A stretch of 64,000 nt of DNA, taken from Bacteroidales bacterium (lineage in GTDB: Bacteria; Bacteroidota; Bacteroidia; Bacteroidales; M50B96). The position numbers and the translations under genes are program-made. Positions 43,151-52,165 of the stretch are shown one piece after another. Position 1 is the first letter of the stretch. Each line of letters begins with the position of its first letter. The stretch spans positions 1-64,000 of the forward strand of contig JAIOYV010000017.1 in NCBI GenBank assembly GCA_021740905.1, given 5' to 3'. The notes below the pieces were generated by a model. That model did no database searches. It saw nothing but the letters and a program-made list of their open reading frames with translations, and was not told the DNA's origin.

Positions 43151-45871
43151 TTACCGGATTATTGTTATTGTTCCTTTATACACTTCAGTTTCGCCTTCGC
43201 CAGGGTAGAAGATATAAAAATAGGTATGGGCAGGAACCTCCTTTCCATTGTAAGTCCCGGCCCAATCGTTTTGGTAGTTATTGGCTGAAAAGATTTTGTG
43301 GCCGTTTCGGTTGTAAATTTCGAGCACTGAACTTTCATAATCCTCCCCATTTTCGATTACCCAGAAATCGTTTGTGCCGTCGCCATTGGGGGTGAAGGTA
43401 TTGTAAAAGGTTAGTGTGGGCAATGGCCTTTCCGAAACAGAAATGGTAATGGTGGCCTGATCGCGACAACCCAGGGTGTCGGTCACTTCAACCTGATAGG
43501 TAGTAGTCGTTTGGGGCGATGCAACCGGGTTGTAAATAGTAGTATCGCTTAATCCATAACCAGGTGACCAGGCATATTGCCAACCCGAGTTATGATTCAC
43601 TGAAAGCTGAATACTTTCGTCGTCGAAAATAGCTGTGTCGTTGCCAATAAATACATAAGGATTAGGGTTAACAGCCACAAACACCGAATCGGAATCGGAA
43701 GCACAAATATTTGAAACCGTAACATAATACATTCCCTCGATACCCACCGTGAAACTATTTGAATTGGAACCATTCGACCACGAATAGTCGGTGATAAAAT
43801 CGCCAAAGGCTTCGATCAAAATTACATCGCCATCGCAAATCACTGTGTCGGGGCTTGTCGAAACAGTTGGGGTTTCAAGGACGGTAATAATAACACTGTC
43901 GGTTGGTTGTGCACAATTCGTATTAGGATAATAAGCTAAAAGGGAGTATGCACCCGTTGTGGTTGCAATGATGGATTGTGTGGTACTTCCATTTGACCAA
44001 AGGTAACTCGATCCCAAATCGCCTGGGTCGAGGGTCACGGTATCGCCAGGGCAAATCGAAGTGTCGTTCCCCAAATCGAAAGAAAGGGTCGGCAGAACCG
44101 CTATTTGGATTGAATCGGTGGTTTCGCCACATCGGTTGGTCACAGTCACAAAATACTGACCGGTTGTGTTTACTGTAATAGAAGAAGCTGTATTCCCGGT
44201 CGACCATAAATACTCACCCTCTTCAAAAAAAGCATTCAAAGTGATAGGGCTTTCTTCGCAAATAGTGACATTATTTCCGAGGTTAATAGAAGGTGGAGGA
44301 AGATGGGAAATTGTAATTTGATCGGAGTTTTTACATCCAAAATCATCGGTTACTGTCACAGAATAAACCCCCACATCGGATGCAGTGATGCTATTGGTAA
44401 CCGATCCATTTTGCCAGATATAGGCAGCGTATCCGTAGCCGGCAAAAAGAACGGTGTCGGTGCCTTCACAAATGGAAAGAAAGTTCCCTCCCAGGTTAAC
44501 ATTTGGAAGACCATGTATCGTTACTTGCTGGATAACAGTGTCAGTATAGGCCGCCATGTTACGGATCAAGCGAACCTGATAAGCCCCGGGGGCACTAAAA
44601 ATATGGTATGCTGAAAAGTCAGTAGAAACATTTGCCACACCGGATGAAGGGTCGCCAAAGTTCCAATTTACTGAGTTTACCCCATTCAAATCGGAGATGA
44701 AGAAATAGGTTGAATCGCCCAGGCATAGATTCAAATAGGTGAACCGTGGATTGTTAAAATAACTTTGGATGAAATTGGGCAATCCTCGACGGCTCTTTTC
44801 ACCATTCAGATAAACTCCATCGTCGACATAGTTGCATGTAGTGCCGGGCGAATTAGGAAAATTGATCACACCTAGATAACCGGCCAGGTAGCGAGCCAGG
44901 TAAATCCGGCTGTCAGGTCCCAACTGTAGACCGCCAATGGTAGCTGTTGCAGAAGTAATAACTAAAGTACCCGATCCGATAATCCCCCCTGGTGTTCCGG
45001 CAGCCATATTGAATTGGTACACAATATTAGTGTCGGTACAACTGCAATATAACTTTGTGCCATCGGGTGAGAATTCAACCCCATAAGGAGTTTCATACAT
45101 TGACCCGTTTATAGTGATTGGATTTGATACCTGTCCTGTTGTATTGTTGAAATTAAGGATTTCAAAAGTATTCCCATTAGCTGCCGTTGCAAGGGCAATC
45201 TTTGTCCCATCAGGCGAAACCTTCATTTGACCTTCGAGCACAGAGGCATTAGGGGAAGTCCCCGAGTGAATTGTCCCTGCGCTTGAAACAATAGGCGTGC
45301 CTACCCCAAGCGAGGTAACAAGGATGGCCGAAAAGGAATTGTCGTAGCGACCATGAGTGATCACCCACACATCCGTTTCGTTGGCATGAAACGTCGCAGT
45401 AAGCTTTTCGGCCGTGGAGTCGACCACCTGAATATTTTTATTGCTGGTTACGTCGCCCAACCCACCGGCAAGGGTAATATCAACTTCGGAATAGCGCAAT
45501 CCCTCAGTACCATCCGATTTGTCGTTGGTGAAAACGAAGTAGATGTTGCTTGACCCGGGCTTGGGGACAATAAGGCTGTTTTGAGTGGCAGAAGAATGGC
45601 CCAACAACATTGAACCATTGGGCATGGGGACATGGTTTTTGTTCCAAATTGTCATGCCATTGGTGTAAAAAAGCAAGTTTCCGTTGGCATCTGAAATGGC
45701 AGCCGAACCACCATGGGCATTTACCATACCACCAATCAATGCAGAGGGGTTTGGGCCACTAAAATTAAGGCCGGATTCTTTCCCAAAATACCAGTTGTTC
45801 GACTCATTCTGCGACAACAAAGCTTGAAGTGGAAATAGGAATAGGATAATTAAAACAAGTATACGGTTCAT
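43151..45871 (-). CDS. T9SS type B (gliding motility-associated, CHU_C) secreted protein
   Basis: A 906-residue secreted protein. Signal peptide about 1-20. Residues about 25-365 form a beta-propeller-like domain with repeated KLTATFHANETDV and VEFSPDGTKLYCS segments. A PKD domain follows (about 375-455; VNWNFGDPSSG). Then come five immunoglobulin-like repeats of about 75-80 residues with a shared ICxGDxxxL/W(S)NG(S) pattern (about 456-805). The last 90 residues are the gliding motility-associated C-terminal domain (TFTPNGDGTNDFWVIEN through TEVYKGTITIIR). It heads an operon with the PorP/SprF gene 12 bp downstream. The repeats suggest an adhesin or filament-like surface protein. Confidence 0.92.
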   Translation of the reverse strand: MNRILVLIILFLFPLQALLSQNESNNWYFGKESGLNFSGPNPSALIGGMVNAHGGSAAISDANGNLLFYTNGMTIWNKNHVPMPNGSMLLGHSSATQNSLIVPKPGSSNIYFVFTNDKSDGTEGLRYSEVDITLAGGLGDVTSNKNIQVVDSTAEKLTATFHANETDVWVITHGRYDNSFSAILVTSLGVGTPIVSSAGTIHSGTSPNASVLEGQMKVSPDGTKIALATAANGNTFEILNFNNTTGQVSNPITINGSMYETPYGVEFSPDGTKLYCSCTDTNIVYQFNMAAGTPGGIIGSGTLVITSATATIGGLQLGPDSRIYLARYLAGYLGVINFPNSPGTTCNYVDDGVYLNGEKSRRGLPNFIQSYFNNPRFTYLNLCLGDSTYFFISDLNGVNSVNWNFGDPSSGVANVSTDFSAYHIFSAPGAYQVRLIRNMAAYTDTVIQQVTIHGLPNVNLGGNFLSICEGTDTVLFAGYGYAAYIWQNGSVTNSITASDVGVYSVTVTDDFGCKNSDQITISHLPPPSINLGNNVTICEESPITLNAFFEEGEYLWSTGNTASSITVNTTGQYFVTVTNRCGETTDSIQIAVLPTLSFDLGNDTSICPGDTVTLDPGDLGSSYLWSNGSTTQSIIATTTGAYSLLAYYPNTNCAQPTDSVIITVLETPTVSTSPDTVICDGDVILIEAFGDFITDYSWSNGSNSNSFTVGIEGMYYVTVSNICASDSDSVFVAVNPNPYVFIGNDTAIFDDESIQLSVNHNSGWQYAWSPGYGLSDTTIYNPVASPQTTTTYQVEVTDTLGCRDQATITISVSERPLPTLTFYNTFTPNGDGTNDFWVIENGEDYESSVLEIYNRNGHKIFSANNYQNDWAGTYNGKEVPAHTYFYIFYPGEGETEVYKGTITIIR

Positions 45872-46072
45872 TCAAATAGTTCTATTTTAATATTCAGAAT
45901 AACGACAAATTAATCAATTTGTTATGTGCTTTCCAGGCATCAAAAATACAAAGAATCGGGCAAATAATTGCAGGGAAGGTGAATAATCATCGTAATTGGT
46001 AGATGGATTCTTTGGTTGATGGATTGGTAATACCGGCGGGGCTTTCCTTATAGTAAGGTCGTGTATTGGGAA

Positions 46073-46090
46073 GACGCGATAAATCGCGTC
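46073..46090. repeat. Dispersed palindrome, copy 3 (GACGCGATAAATCGCGTC)
   Basis: The 18-bp palindrome is identical to the core of the copy at 5588-5609 and is again followed by TCTAC, so conservation extends one-sidedly beyond the palindrome. It lies in a gap between two T9SS cargo genes. Confidence 0.8.
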
Positions 46091-46279
46091 TCTACATGAA
46101 GGTGGTCGGTTGCCCGGATATTCAGTGGTTAGGGCGTGGACACACTTTAAAAGTTAATATTACAATACAATGATTCTCTATTAAAATTCTGGAATATTTT
46201 ACCCTGCTGCCATTTCTATTAACGAGGATAAACTTTTGAAGTGGTGCATTGGTACCGTGGTACGGTGGTATGGTTTTGC

Positions 46280-46314
46280 AAAAAAAAAGCCCCGACATGG
46301 CCGGGGCTTTTTTT
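46280..46314. terminator. Strong bidirectional terminator (GCCCCG...CGGGGC)
   Basis: GCCCCG at 46289-46294 pairs with CGGGGC at 46302-46307 across a 7-nt loop, flanked by nine A residues to the left and seven T residues to the right. It ends the leftward T9SS gene starting at 48544, 26 bp after its stop. Confidence 0.88.
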
Positions 46315-46333
46315 ATTTATTGTTAAAACCAGA

Positions 46334-48544
46334 TTACTTGATCAGGTTTATTTTCTTTGAAACTACATTGTTATTTGTAATTACTTTCACAATGTATGTG
46401 CCCTCGGCAAATTCGTTGAGGTCGATACGGGCTTGATTATTTGCCTGCTCGATAGAAGCCACTTGTTCGCCAACTATATTGTAAACAATGATGGTTGAAT
46501 TGGCAACATTCTCCACATTTAAAATACCTGTTGTTGGATTGGGATATATATTTACCGGGTTCTCAACAAGCTCTTCGGTACCGTCAGGATATACAACATC
46601 TACCCAATAATATTGCTCGTTTGTCTCTGTGCCATTGTCGGCAAAAACAGTAATCCTAAACGAAGTATTCCCAAGTACTACAGGGTTTGCTGTACTAGGA
46701 GCTATTGTACTTATACTAATCGTACCGTCGCCATTATCGATATATGTCAACTGGAGATCGGGGTTATTTATAGTTGCAGTTAAAGTAAGCGGCAAATTCT
46801 GTGGATCGACAGCTGTGATAGTATCCTCATAAGGCGTGCTAAAATAGCACAAAGTATCAGGTACAGAAGTGAATTGCGGAGGCAAAATTGCCCCATCCAT
46901 GTTTAACCTTACCAAAGGAAGCCCATTGCTAATCCAGAACCAATCGGTAGTAAGCCTTACTACTGATTCATACCAAAGCATGTGAGGGTAGCCAGCATCT
47001 TCATCTCCAATGTAAACACGCTCACCTGCATTATAATAACACTCAACACCAACAATATAGTGGGATCCACCGGGAATAACCTCCGATCCTGGATTAATAA
47101 TGTAAATGGGTATAGTGACCCATGTGCCAAGATGCCAGGGCATAATAGTAAATTCATCTGTACCGATCCATTCCGTTTGTGTTGTACTAACTGTACCCTG
47201 ATATATTTGTCCCTTGATGGTAGTATAGGGGGTAGTCCGGTAGTCGACATAAACTGAAATAGAATTCACAGTTTCAGTGTTCGGCACATAATGATCTACA
47301 CCAACGAAATCGCCAGTCAATCCGCCACCAAACAATGAAGGTGATGTAGCTCCATGCGTAAAGCGCTCAGGCCTATCTCGGGCGAAAATCTTATTATTGG
47401 TAATTTCGTATGAAATAGTATCCATCACATTGTCTATAGGAATTTGTTCTGTCTCAAATTGATAGCATTGGTATGCAACTGTGTATTTATCAGCAGTGGT
47501 TGGAACAAAAGTGTTTGGGGTATACAACGTAACTGTATCGTTATAGGCAAGTTGCGTGGTGTCCTCAGTTTCATTATAAACAATTGAATTGGCCGAATTC
47601 CATATTGTGGCTTCAAATGTTACATCTGTTTGGGTTATAAATCCATTATTGTAGATAGAACCTCCACAAACGTTGTCCATTACCTGGCTTAGGGGAAGTC
47701 TTGCATAGGGACCGGCAATTATTCCTGCTGATGAATCCCAGAAGTAATTGAGTCCTTCAACTAATCGAATATCGTTGTCAGGTGCTTCAACCAGGCTAAA
47801 ATCATCGATATGCCACCAATAATCCCATAAGCCCTGCATACGGAAATATATTTTCACTGAGGCCTGGCTACCAGCAATGTTCGAGATATTGAGTAAATAA
47901 TAGGCTGGATTATTGGTCACATCGCCAGTCTCAAAATCGACATGGATTTCAATTTCTGTGTAGGTAATTCCACCATCGACAGAAACACCAACAAAAGTAT
48001 AGTTTTCGCCATACGGATTTAGGATTGGAGGATTCGCGGTATTGACTCCTAACCCCCAACGCCTGTAAAATTCTTCCCAAGCAATGGCAACCGACGAATA
48101 AGCTGAACAGTTGTAAGTTGGCGAATAAAGGAAAGCATCGTAGCTACCTTGTCCATTACCATCCGAGTCATACATCATCCACCCATTGGCCTCTGTTGTC
48201 GATTCGAAAGGATCGCTTCCATACGAACCGGTTGTCCCAGTAGTTGTATATAGCCATGTGTAATTATTGTTTTGCCCATCAATATCTTCTGTAGTCCATC
48301 CAGTGGGCAAATCGTCAACGGTAGGACCACCGGTGCTAAAGTCGTCATAAGCAATCGTGTCGCCAAATGATTTGGTTGCCCTTTGAAAATCAGCGTGATT
48401 GTTGTATTTCTTCAATTTAATGCTCATCTCAGGAGAGGCTCCCTTAACAACATTTTTCTTTACACTAGGCCAGTCAGCATTCGTTTGAGCAAACATACTG
48501 AAAGAAAACGCCAAGATTAAACTTAGTAGAGTAAATTTCTTCAT
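46334..48544 (-). CDS. T9SS type A cargo with jelly-roll and Ig-like domains
   Basis: A 736-residue secreted protein. Start set at MKKFTLLSL (signal peptide about 1-21, ending MFAQ); an upstream in-frame ATG adds 13 residues without purpose. Residues about 55-260 resemble the adhesin/choice-of-anchor J jelly-roll (DDFSTGGPTVDDLPTGW, WHIDDFSLVEAP). A second half contains a cadherin-like Ig domain (about 560-650; PPQFTSVPDTLCYFSTPYEDTITAVD). The C-terminal 75 residues (NIYPNPTTGILNVENVANS through YIVKVITNNNVVSKKINL) are a T9SS type A sorting domain. No enzyme motif is apparent. A TATATTTG promoter box is upstream and a strong terminator downstream, so it is a single-gene unit. Confidence 0.88.
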   Translation of the reverse strand: MKKFTLLSLILAFSFSMFAQTNADWPSVKKNVVKGASPEMSIKLKKYNNHADFQRATKSFGDTIAYDDFSTGGPTVDDLPTGWTTEDIDGQNNNYTWLYTTTGTTGSYGSDPFESTTEANGWMMYDSDGNGQGSYDAFLYSPTYNCSAYSSVAIAWEEFYRRWGLGVNTANPPILNPYGENYTFVGVSVDGGITYTEIEIHVDFETGDVTNNPAYYLLNISNIAGSQASVKIYFRMQGLWDYWWHIDDFSLVEAPDNDIRLVEGLNYFWDSSAGIIAGPYARLPLSQVMDNVCGGSIYNNGFITQTDVTFEATIWNSANSIVYNETEDTTQLAYNDTVTLYTPNTFVPTTADKYTVAYQCYQFETEQIPIDNVMDTISYEITNNKIFARDRPERFTHGATSPSLFGGGLTGDFVGVDHYVPNTETVNSISVYVDYRTTPYTTIKGQIYQGTVSTTQTEWIGTDEFTIMPWHLGTWVTIPIYIINPGSEVIPGGSHYIVGVECYYNAGERVYIGDEDAGYPHMLWYESVVRLTTDWFWISNGLPLVRLNMDGAILPPQFTSVPDTLCYFSTPYEDTITAVDPQNLPLTLTATINNPDLQLTYIDNGDGTISISTIAPSTANPVVLGNTSFRITVFADNGTETNEQYYWVDVVYPDGTEELVENPVNIYPNPTTGILNVENVANSTIIVYNIVGEQVASIEQANNQARIDLNEFAEGTYIVKVITNNNVVSKKINLIK

Positions 48545-48580
48545 TTTATTAATTTTTGTTAAACAATTTATTTCGCTGCA

Positions 48581-48588
48581 CAAATATA
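48581..48588 (-). promoter_or_regulatory. Bacteroidota -7 box (TATATTTG)
   Basis: The minus strand has TATATTTG, a perfect TAnnTTTG match, 36 bp before the start of the 736-residue T9SS gene. A TTG further upstream is at 23 bp, longer than the usual 17-20. Confidence 0.55.
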
Positions 48589-48883
48589 ATTAAAATCCAG
48601 TTGGTCTTTATCAAATTTCTTTTTTTATAAGCTTATTAACTGCTCCTAAAAACGATGCAAAAATAATTGACAATCAATAAGTTTAAAGAAATAATTTGGA
48701 TTGAGCTACTTGTGTAGTACAACATTAGCTTTGTACAGACACCCAAAGTTGGTAAGCGAATATCATTCAATCCTCTATAATAAACCAGTTAATTTATTGT
48801 GAATTGAATAATACCAAAGTGTAAACTACTTTGTGGTACTTATGAAAGAGACTAAAAATCTATACAAACCTTTGCCATCCGTA

Positions 48884-48899
48884 CGTCGAATATTCGACG
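48884..48899. promoter_or_regulatory. Perfect 16-bp palindrome CGTCGAATATTCGACG
   Basis: A perfect dyad about 60 bp past the stop of the 496-residue T9SS gene and 340 bp upstream of the next gene. It has no T-run, so it is not a classic terminator; it could be a regulator-binding dyad or a transcript-end hairpin. A second inverted repeat lies about 50 bp away. Confidence 0.35.
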
Positions 48900-48959
48900 G
48901 TGGTCACGCTCGTTCAAATCTATAATTTGCAGCTTGGAGTTCCTCAGGAAATAATCAGG

Positions 48960-50450
48960 TTAATGAAGAATCATCACTGGAAACGATTCGACTTTTTCGT
49001 TTTTGATAATCCTGATCCTATAAATACCCTGTGAATATTCGGAAACATTGAGTTTCCAAAACTCTGGTATGTTTTCTTCTTTCCTAATAAGGCGACCTTC
49101 CGAATTATACATTTCGACAGATGAAGCCCTGGCATTTTCAATAATAAGGGTTTCTGACACTGGGTTCGGGAAAAGGTTGATTTCACTCTTTGCAGTCTCG
49201 TCAATGCCTATCTGGCCTATGGTATCGATCTCAATATCATCAATTAAAAATATAAAAGAATTGTTAGACACACATTGGATAGCCACATGCACCTCAACAT
49301 TCGACCAAGCTGATAAATCGTATTCAAAATAAGTCCAAGCGGTATCGACTTGTTGAACCTGCAATGTGGAAAATGGGATTGAAGGTGTAAGCACATTGGA
49401 AAATTCCGATGGAACAGGATTTCCTGTAGAAACCAATACCCTGAACGTTTCTAGCGCGTATTGCATGGAATAGGAACGTGCATAAAAACGGACACTGCCA
49501 CTTTCTGAAATAATCACTTTGGGCGAAATCAGCCAATCGTCGTTGGGGCCAAAAACGGCAGCAAAACAAGCCCCGTACTTACTGCCACCACCGGAATGTG
49601 GATCTGCCGAAGTCAATGGTGGGCTGACTAAGTCGGGATTGAAGGCTATGAACGACATTGCCTCTGCGCTGTGCGGAAATGTATGATTTGATATACCATA
49701 AGTTTGAGAACTATCCATGTCGATAGTTATCCAGGGCGTAAGGTCGAGCGAAAAATCATCGGCTTCCTCAAAAGTCCCAGTCACCGTGCCTTGCGGTACT
49801 GGTGGTATCCCAACCTTAACATCATCAATTCCAAGTATCTCCTGGTTCGTTGAAGTATGCCTGAAGGCAATGGAAACCGTATCGTTGATCCATGAAGCGA
49901 GATCTATTTCGTGGCTTGCCCAGACAGTTTCTTCGGCGGCCACCGATTCGAGCAGTGTCGAGAAATCGGTATGTGTTGTAGCTGTGCCGGACGTGATGTA
50001 AACTTCGTAACTTTCGTGTGTGTTATTGTTGCCAGTAACAGAAACAGAGCGTCCTTTCCAGAGTAATTTGGCATTATTGGTAACGGGAATGTTGGGGATT
50101 ATCATCCAACGGTCGGCTTGGCCTGCAGGACTGAAATACGAGTTACTTCCCATCCAGTTGTTCGATTCGCCGCTAAATTCGAGCAAGAGCCAAACATCGT
50201 CGTAAAAATTAAGATTGGTTATAACCGACACATCGGGATGATCCTGAAGGCTGTCGAGGTTTTCGAATATTAAGTCGCCCAGCACAGTGTTATCTTCAAA
50301 GTCAAGATTAAAATCCCAGGTGGATGCCGATCGGGTTGTTTGTACAAAATCGTGTGCCTTTTGGATTTTGGTTGAAGGCAATGATCGGGTTTGTGAAAAC
50401 CCCACAAGTGTAATGCAGAAGAATATGAAGCTCAACAGGATACTTTTCAT
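48960..50450 (-). CDS. T9SS type A cargo with two adhesin-like jelly-roll domains
   Basis: A 496-residue secreted protein. Signal peptide about 1-19 (CITLVGFSQ). Two choice-of-anchor J/cleaved-adhesin-like domains follow: the first about 45-210 (SPAGQADRWMIIPNI, EILGIDDVKVG) and the second about 225-410 (GPNDDWLISPKVIISESG, FIFLIDDIEID). The shared motif, a D(R/D)W(M/L)I(I/S)P strand and a closing IDD strand, shows an internal duplication. The C-terminal 75 residues (NLFPNPVSETLIIENARAS through YRIRIIKNEKVESFPVM) are a T9SS type A sorting domain. No protease or glycosidase catalytic motif is seen, so a surface-binding function is the most likely. Confidence 0.88.
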   Translation of the reverse strand: MKSILLSFIFFCITLVGFSQTRSLPSTKIQKAHDFVQTTRSASTWDFNLDFEDNTVLGDLIFENLDSLQDHPDVSVITNLNFYDDVWLLLEFSGESNNWMGSNSYFSPAGQADRWMIIPNIPVTNNAKLLWKGRSVSVTGNNNTHESYEVYITSGTATTHTDFSTLLESVAAEETVWASHEIDLASWINDTVSIAFRHTSTNQEILGIDDVKVGIPPVPQGTVTGTFEEADDFSLDLTPWITIDMDSSQTYGISNHTFPHSAEAMSFIAFNPDLVSPPLTSADPHSGGGSKYGACFAAVFGPNDDWLISPKVIISESGSVRFYARSYSMQYALETFRVLVSTGNPVPSEFSNVLTPSIPFSTLQVQQVDTAWTYFEYDLSAWSNVEVHVAIQCVSNNSFIFLIDDIEIDTIGQIGIDETAKSEINLFPNPVSETLIIENARASSVEMYNSEGRLIRKEENIPEFWKLNVSEYSQGIYRIRIIKNEKVESFPVMILH

Positions 50451-50492
50451 TTCAATTATATTTTAATTTTAAAGACCATTTTTATCAAGACG

Positions 50493-50500
50493 CAAAAATA
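50493..50500 (-). promoter_or_regulatory. Possible -7 box (TATTTTTG)
   Basis: TATTTTTG on the minus strand lies 42 bp before the start of the 496-residue T9SS gene and matches TAnnTTTG. The -33 element is not clear. Confidence 0.4.
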
Positions 50501-50616
50501 TCAAAAAAGGCCTTCGCTTTTTTGCTCCTGATTAAACGGCTAAAATACTTACTCATTGCCGAATTTCATAATAATTCCCAAATAAAGGGAATCATAAACA
50601 ATATTTACTTTCAATT

Positions 50617-50658
50617 AATCAATTATCATTCAACAATAATCAATCATCATTCAACAAT
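50617..50658. repeat. 21-bp tandem duplication
   Basis: AATCAATTATCATTCAACAAT (50617-50637) is repeated directly at 50638-50658 with one substitution. It ends 4 bp before the pgk stop codon region and is the longest-unit short repeat in the window. Confidence 0.8.
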
Positions 50659-50662
50659 TAAT

Positions 50663-51850
50663 TTATCCCCTAATAGCCTTTATGCCAGGCAATTCTTTTC
50701 CTTCGATATATTCCAACAAAGCCCCGCCCCCTGTGGATACGTAACTTACTTTGTCAGCCATGTCGTATTTGTTGATGGCCGCCACCGAGTCGCCGCCACC
50801 AATAAGGGTAAACGCCCCTTTTTTAGTGGCTTCGACCAAAGCATTGGCAACGGCTTTCGTGCCAGCCTCGAAATTCGACATTTCGAAAACACCCATTGGT
50901 CCGTTCCATAAAATGGTGTTCGATTGTTTGATGATCTGTGCAAATGCTTCAGCTGATTTTTCTCCAATATCAAGACCCATCCATCCTTCTTCGATGTTGT
51001 GTACATCTGACATTTTAAAGTTGGCATCGTTGTCGAACTTATCGGCCACAATAGTATCCACTGGCAAATGAATCTGGACCTTGTTCTTTTTGGCTGCGTC
51101 GAGGATGTTTAAGGCCATCTCAAGCTTGTCTTCTTCAACCATCGACGAACCCACATTGCCGCCCAATGCTTTGGCAAAGGTGAACATCATGCCACCGCCC
51201 ACAATCAGGTGGTCAACCTTATCCAACAGGGTTTCGATAATCGTAATTTTGGTCGAAACTTTGGCTCCACCCAAAATAGCTGTAAACGGCCCTTTGGCAT
51301 CGTGCAACACTTTGTCAATGCTATCCAGTTCGCCTTCAATCACATAACCAAACATTTTATTCTCGGGGAAAAAGTTGGCAATTATTGTGGTAGAAGCATG
51401 GGCACGATGAGCGGTCCCGAAGGCATCGTTTACGTACACATCGGCCAGATTTGCCAGTTGCTTGGCAAAACCCTCGTCGCCCTTGGTTTCTTGCGCATGG
51501 AAGCGAAGGTTTTCCAACAACAATACCTCGCCAGGTTTTAGGTTGGCAGCCATTGACGAAGTTTCCTCACCAATGCTATCTTTCGCAAAGATTACCGGAG
51601 TGCCAATCGATTTCGAAAGATGATCGACAATGTGTCGAAGGCTGAATTTATCTTCAGGTCCCGACTTTGGCCTTCCGAGATGCGACATAAGGATAACGGA
51701 GCCTCCATCGTTCAATACCTTTTTAATGGTAGGAATGGCAGCCCTGATGCGGGTATCGTCGGTAATTTCAAAATTACTGTTCAGGGGTACGTTAAAATCG
51801 ACCCGTATAATGGCTTTCAAGCCCTTAAAGTTGAATTCGTCAAATTTCAT
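50663..51850 (-). CDS. pgk: Phosphoglycerate kinase
   Basis: A 395-residue glycolytic enzyme forming ATP and 3-phosphoglycerate from 1,3-bisphosphoglycerate. Standard motifs are present: RVDFNVPLN (residues 16-24), [46 protein letters not shown], the P-loop-like [11 protein letters not shown], and GGGDSVAA near the C-terminus. Length is typical. It is a housekeeping gene embedded among T9SS cargo genes, with its own promoter box 28 bp upstream and repeats on both sides. Confidence 0.97.
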   Translation of the reverse strand: MKFDEFNFKGLKAIIRVDFNVPLNSNFEITDDTRIRAAIPTIKKVLNDGGSVILMSHLGRPKSGPEDKFSLRHIVDHLSKSIGTPVIFAKDSIGEETSSMAANLKPGEVLLLENLRFHAQETKGDEGFAKQLANLADVYVNDAFGTAHRAHASTTIIANFFPENKMFGYVIEGELDSIDKVLHDAKGPFTAILGGAKVSTKITIIETLLDKVDHLIVGGGMMFTFAKALGGNVGSSMVEEDKLEMALNILDAAKKNKVQIHLPVDTIVADKFDNDANFKMSDVHNIEEGWMGLDIGEKSAEAFAQIIKQSNTILWNGPMGVFEMSNFEAGTKAVANALVEATKKGAFTLIGGGDSVAAINKYDMADKVSYVSTGGGALLEYIEGKELPGIKAIRG

Positions 51851-51877
51851 AATTCCAATATTTATTTAATCAGCCGA

Positions 51878-51885
51878 CAAAGATA
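51878..51885 (-). promoter_or_regulatory. Bacteroidota -7 box of pgk (TATCTTTG)
   Basis: TATCTTTG on the minus strand, a perfect consensus, 28 bp upstream of the pgk start. The -33 region is inside a G-rich repeat and shows no TTG. Confidence 0.5.
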
Positions 51886-51897
51886 TAAAAAGAGCAG

Positions 51898-52014
51898 GGA
51901 AATTGATGGGGAAAAAGTTGGGTGGGGAATTGGGGAATTGAGGTGAGTAAGATAAGTTGGTGAGTGGGTAGTGGGTAAGTAAGTTGAGTTGGGGGTAGTG
52001 AGATTGTTGGTAGA
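51898..52014. repeat. Degenerate G/T-rich repeat upstream of pgk
   Basis: Imperfect units such as GGGGAATT, GGTGAGT, GTGGGTAGT and AAGTTGAGTTGGGG tile about 115 bp of the 315-bp gap between pgk and the 690-residue gene. The rest of that gap is A/T rich, with a GAAGGAAGGG-like hairpin (CCTTCCTTG/CAAGGAAGG) near 52062-52086. No gene is supported. Confidence 0.65.
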
Positions 52015-52165
52015 AAGGAGACCTTCGAATGTAACCAAGCATTGTGCAACGAAGACAAGCCCTTCCTTGTTTTTAAGGAAGGGTTGGTATGGATGAAAAA
52101 AAAGTGAAATATATATCCAAATTCTTTTTTTCAATTCAGTATGTACAAAACCTCCTAATCAGCCT

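Larger units (their letters stand above)
45872..46333. other. 462-bp intergenic region
   Basis: No gene is supported. It contains a TATTTTTG-like -7 sequence upstream of the CHU_C gene, a TGGATTGG-like degenerate stretch near 46000-46030, the third copy of the GACGCGATAAATCGCGTC palindrome (46073-46090), and a strong hairpin terminator (46280-46314) for the gene on the right. Confidence 0.7.
48545..48959. other. 415-bp intergenic region with palindromes
   Basis: Upstream region of the 736-residue gene and downstream region of the 496-residue gene. It holds a -7 box (48581-48588, minus), a rightward TAGCTTTG near 48725 with no gene behind it, an inverted repeat around TACCAAAGT (48812-48820) and ACTTTGTGGTA (48828-48838), and a perfect 16-bp palindrome at 48884-48899. 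No gene is supported. Confidence 0.65.
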
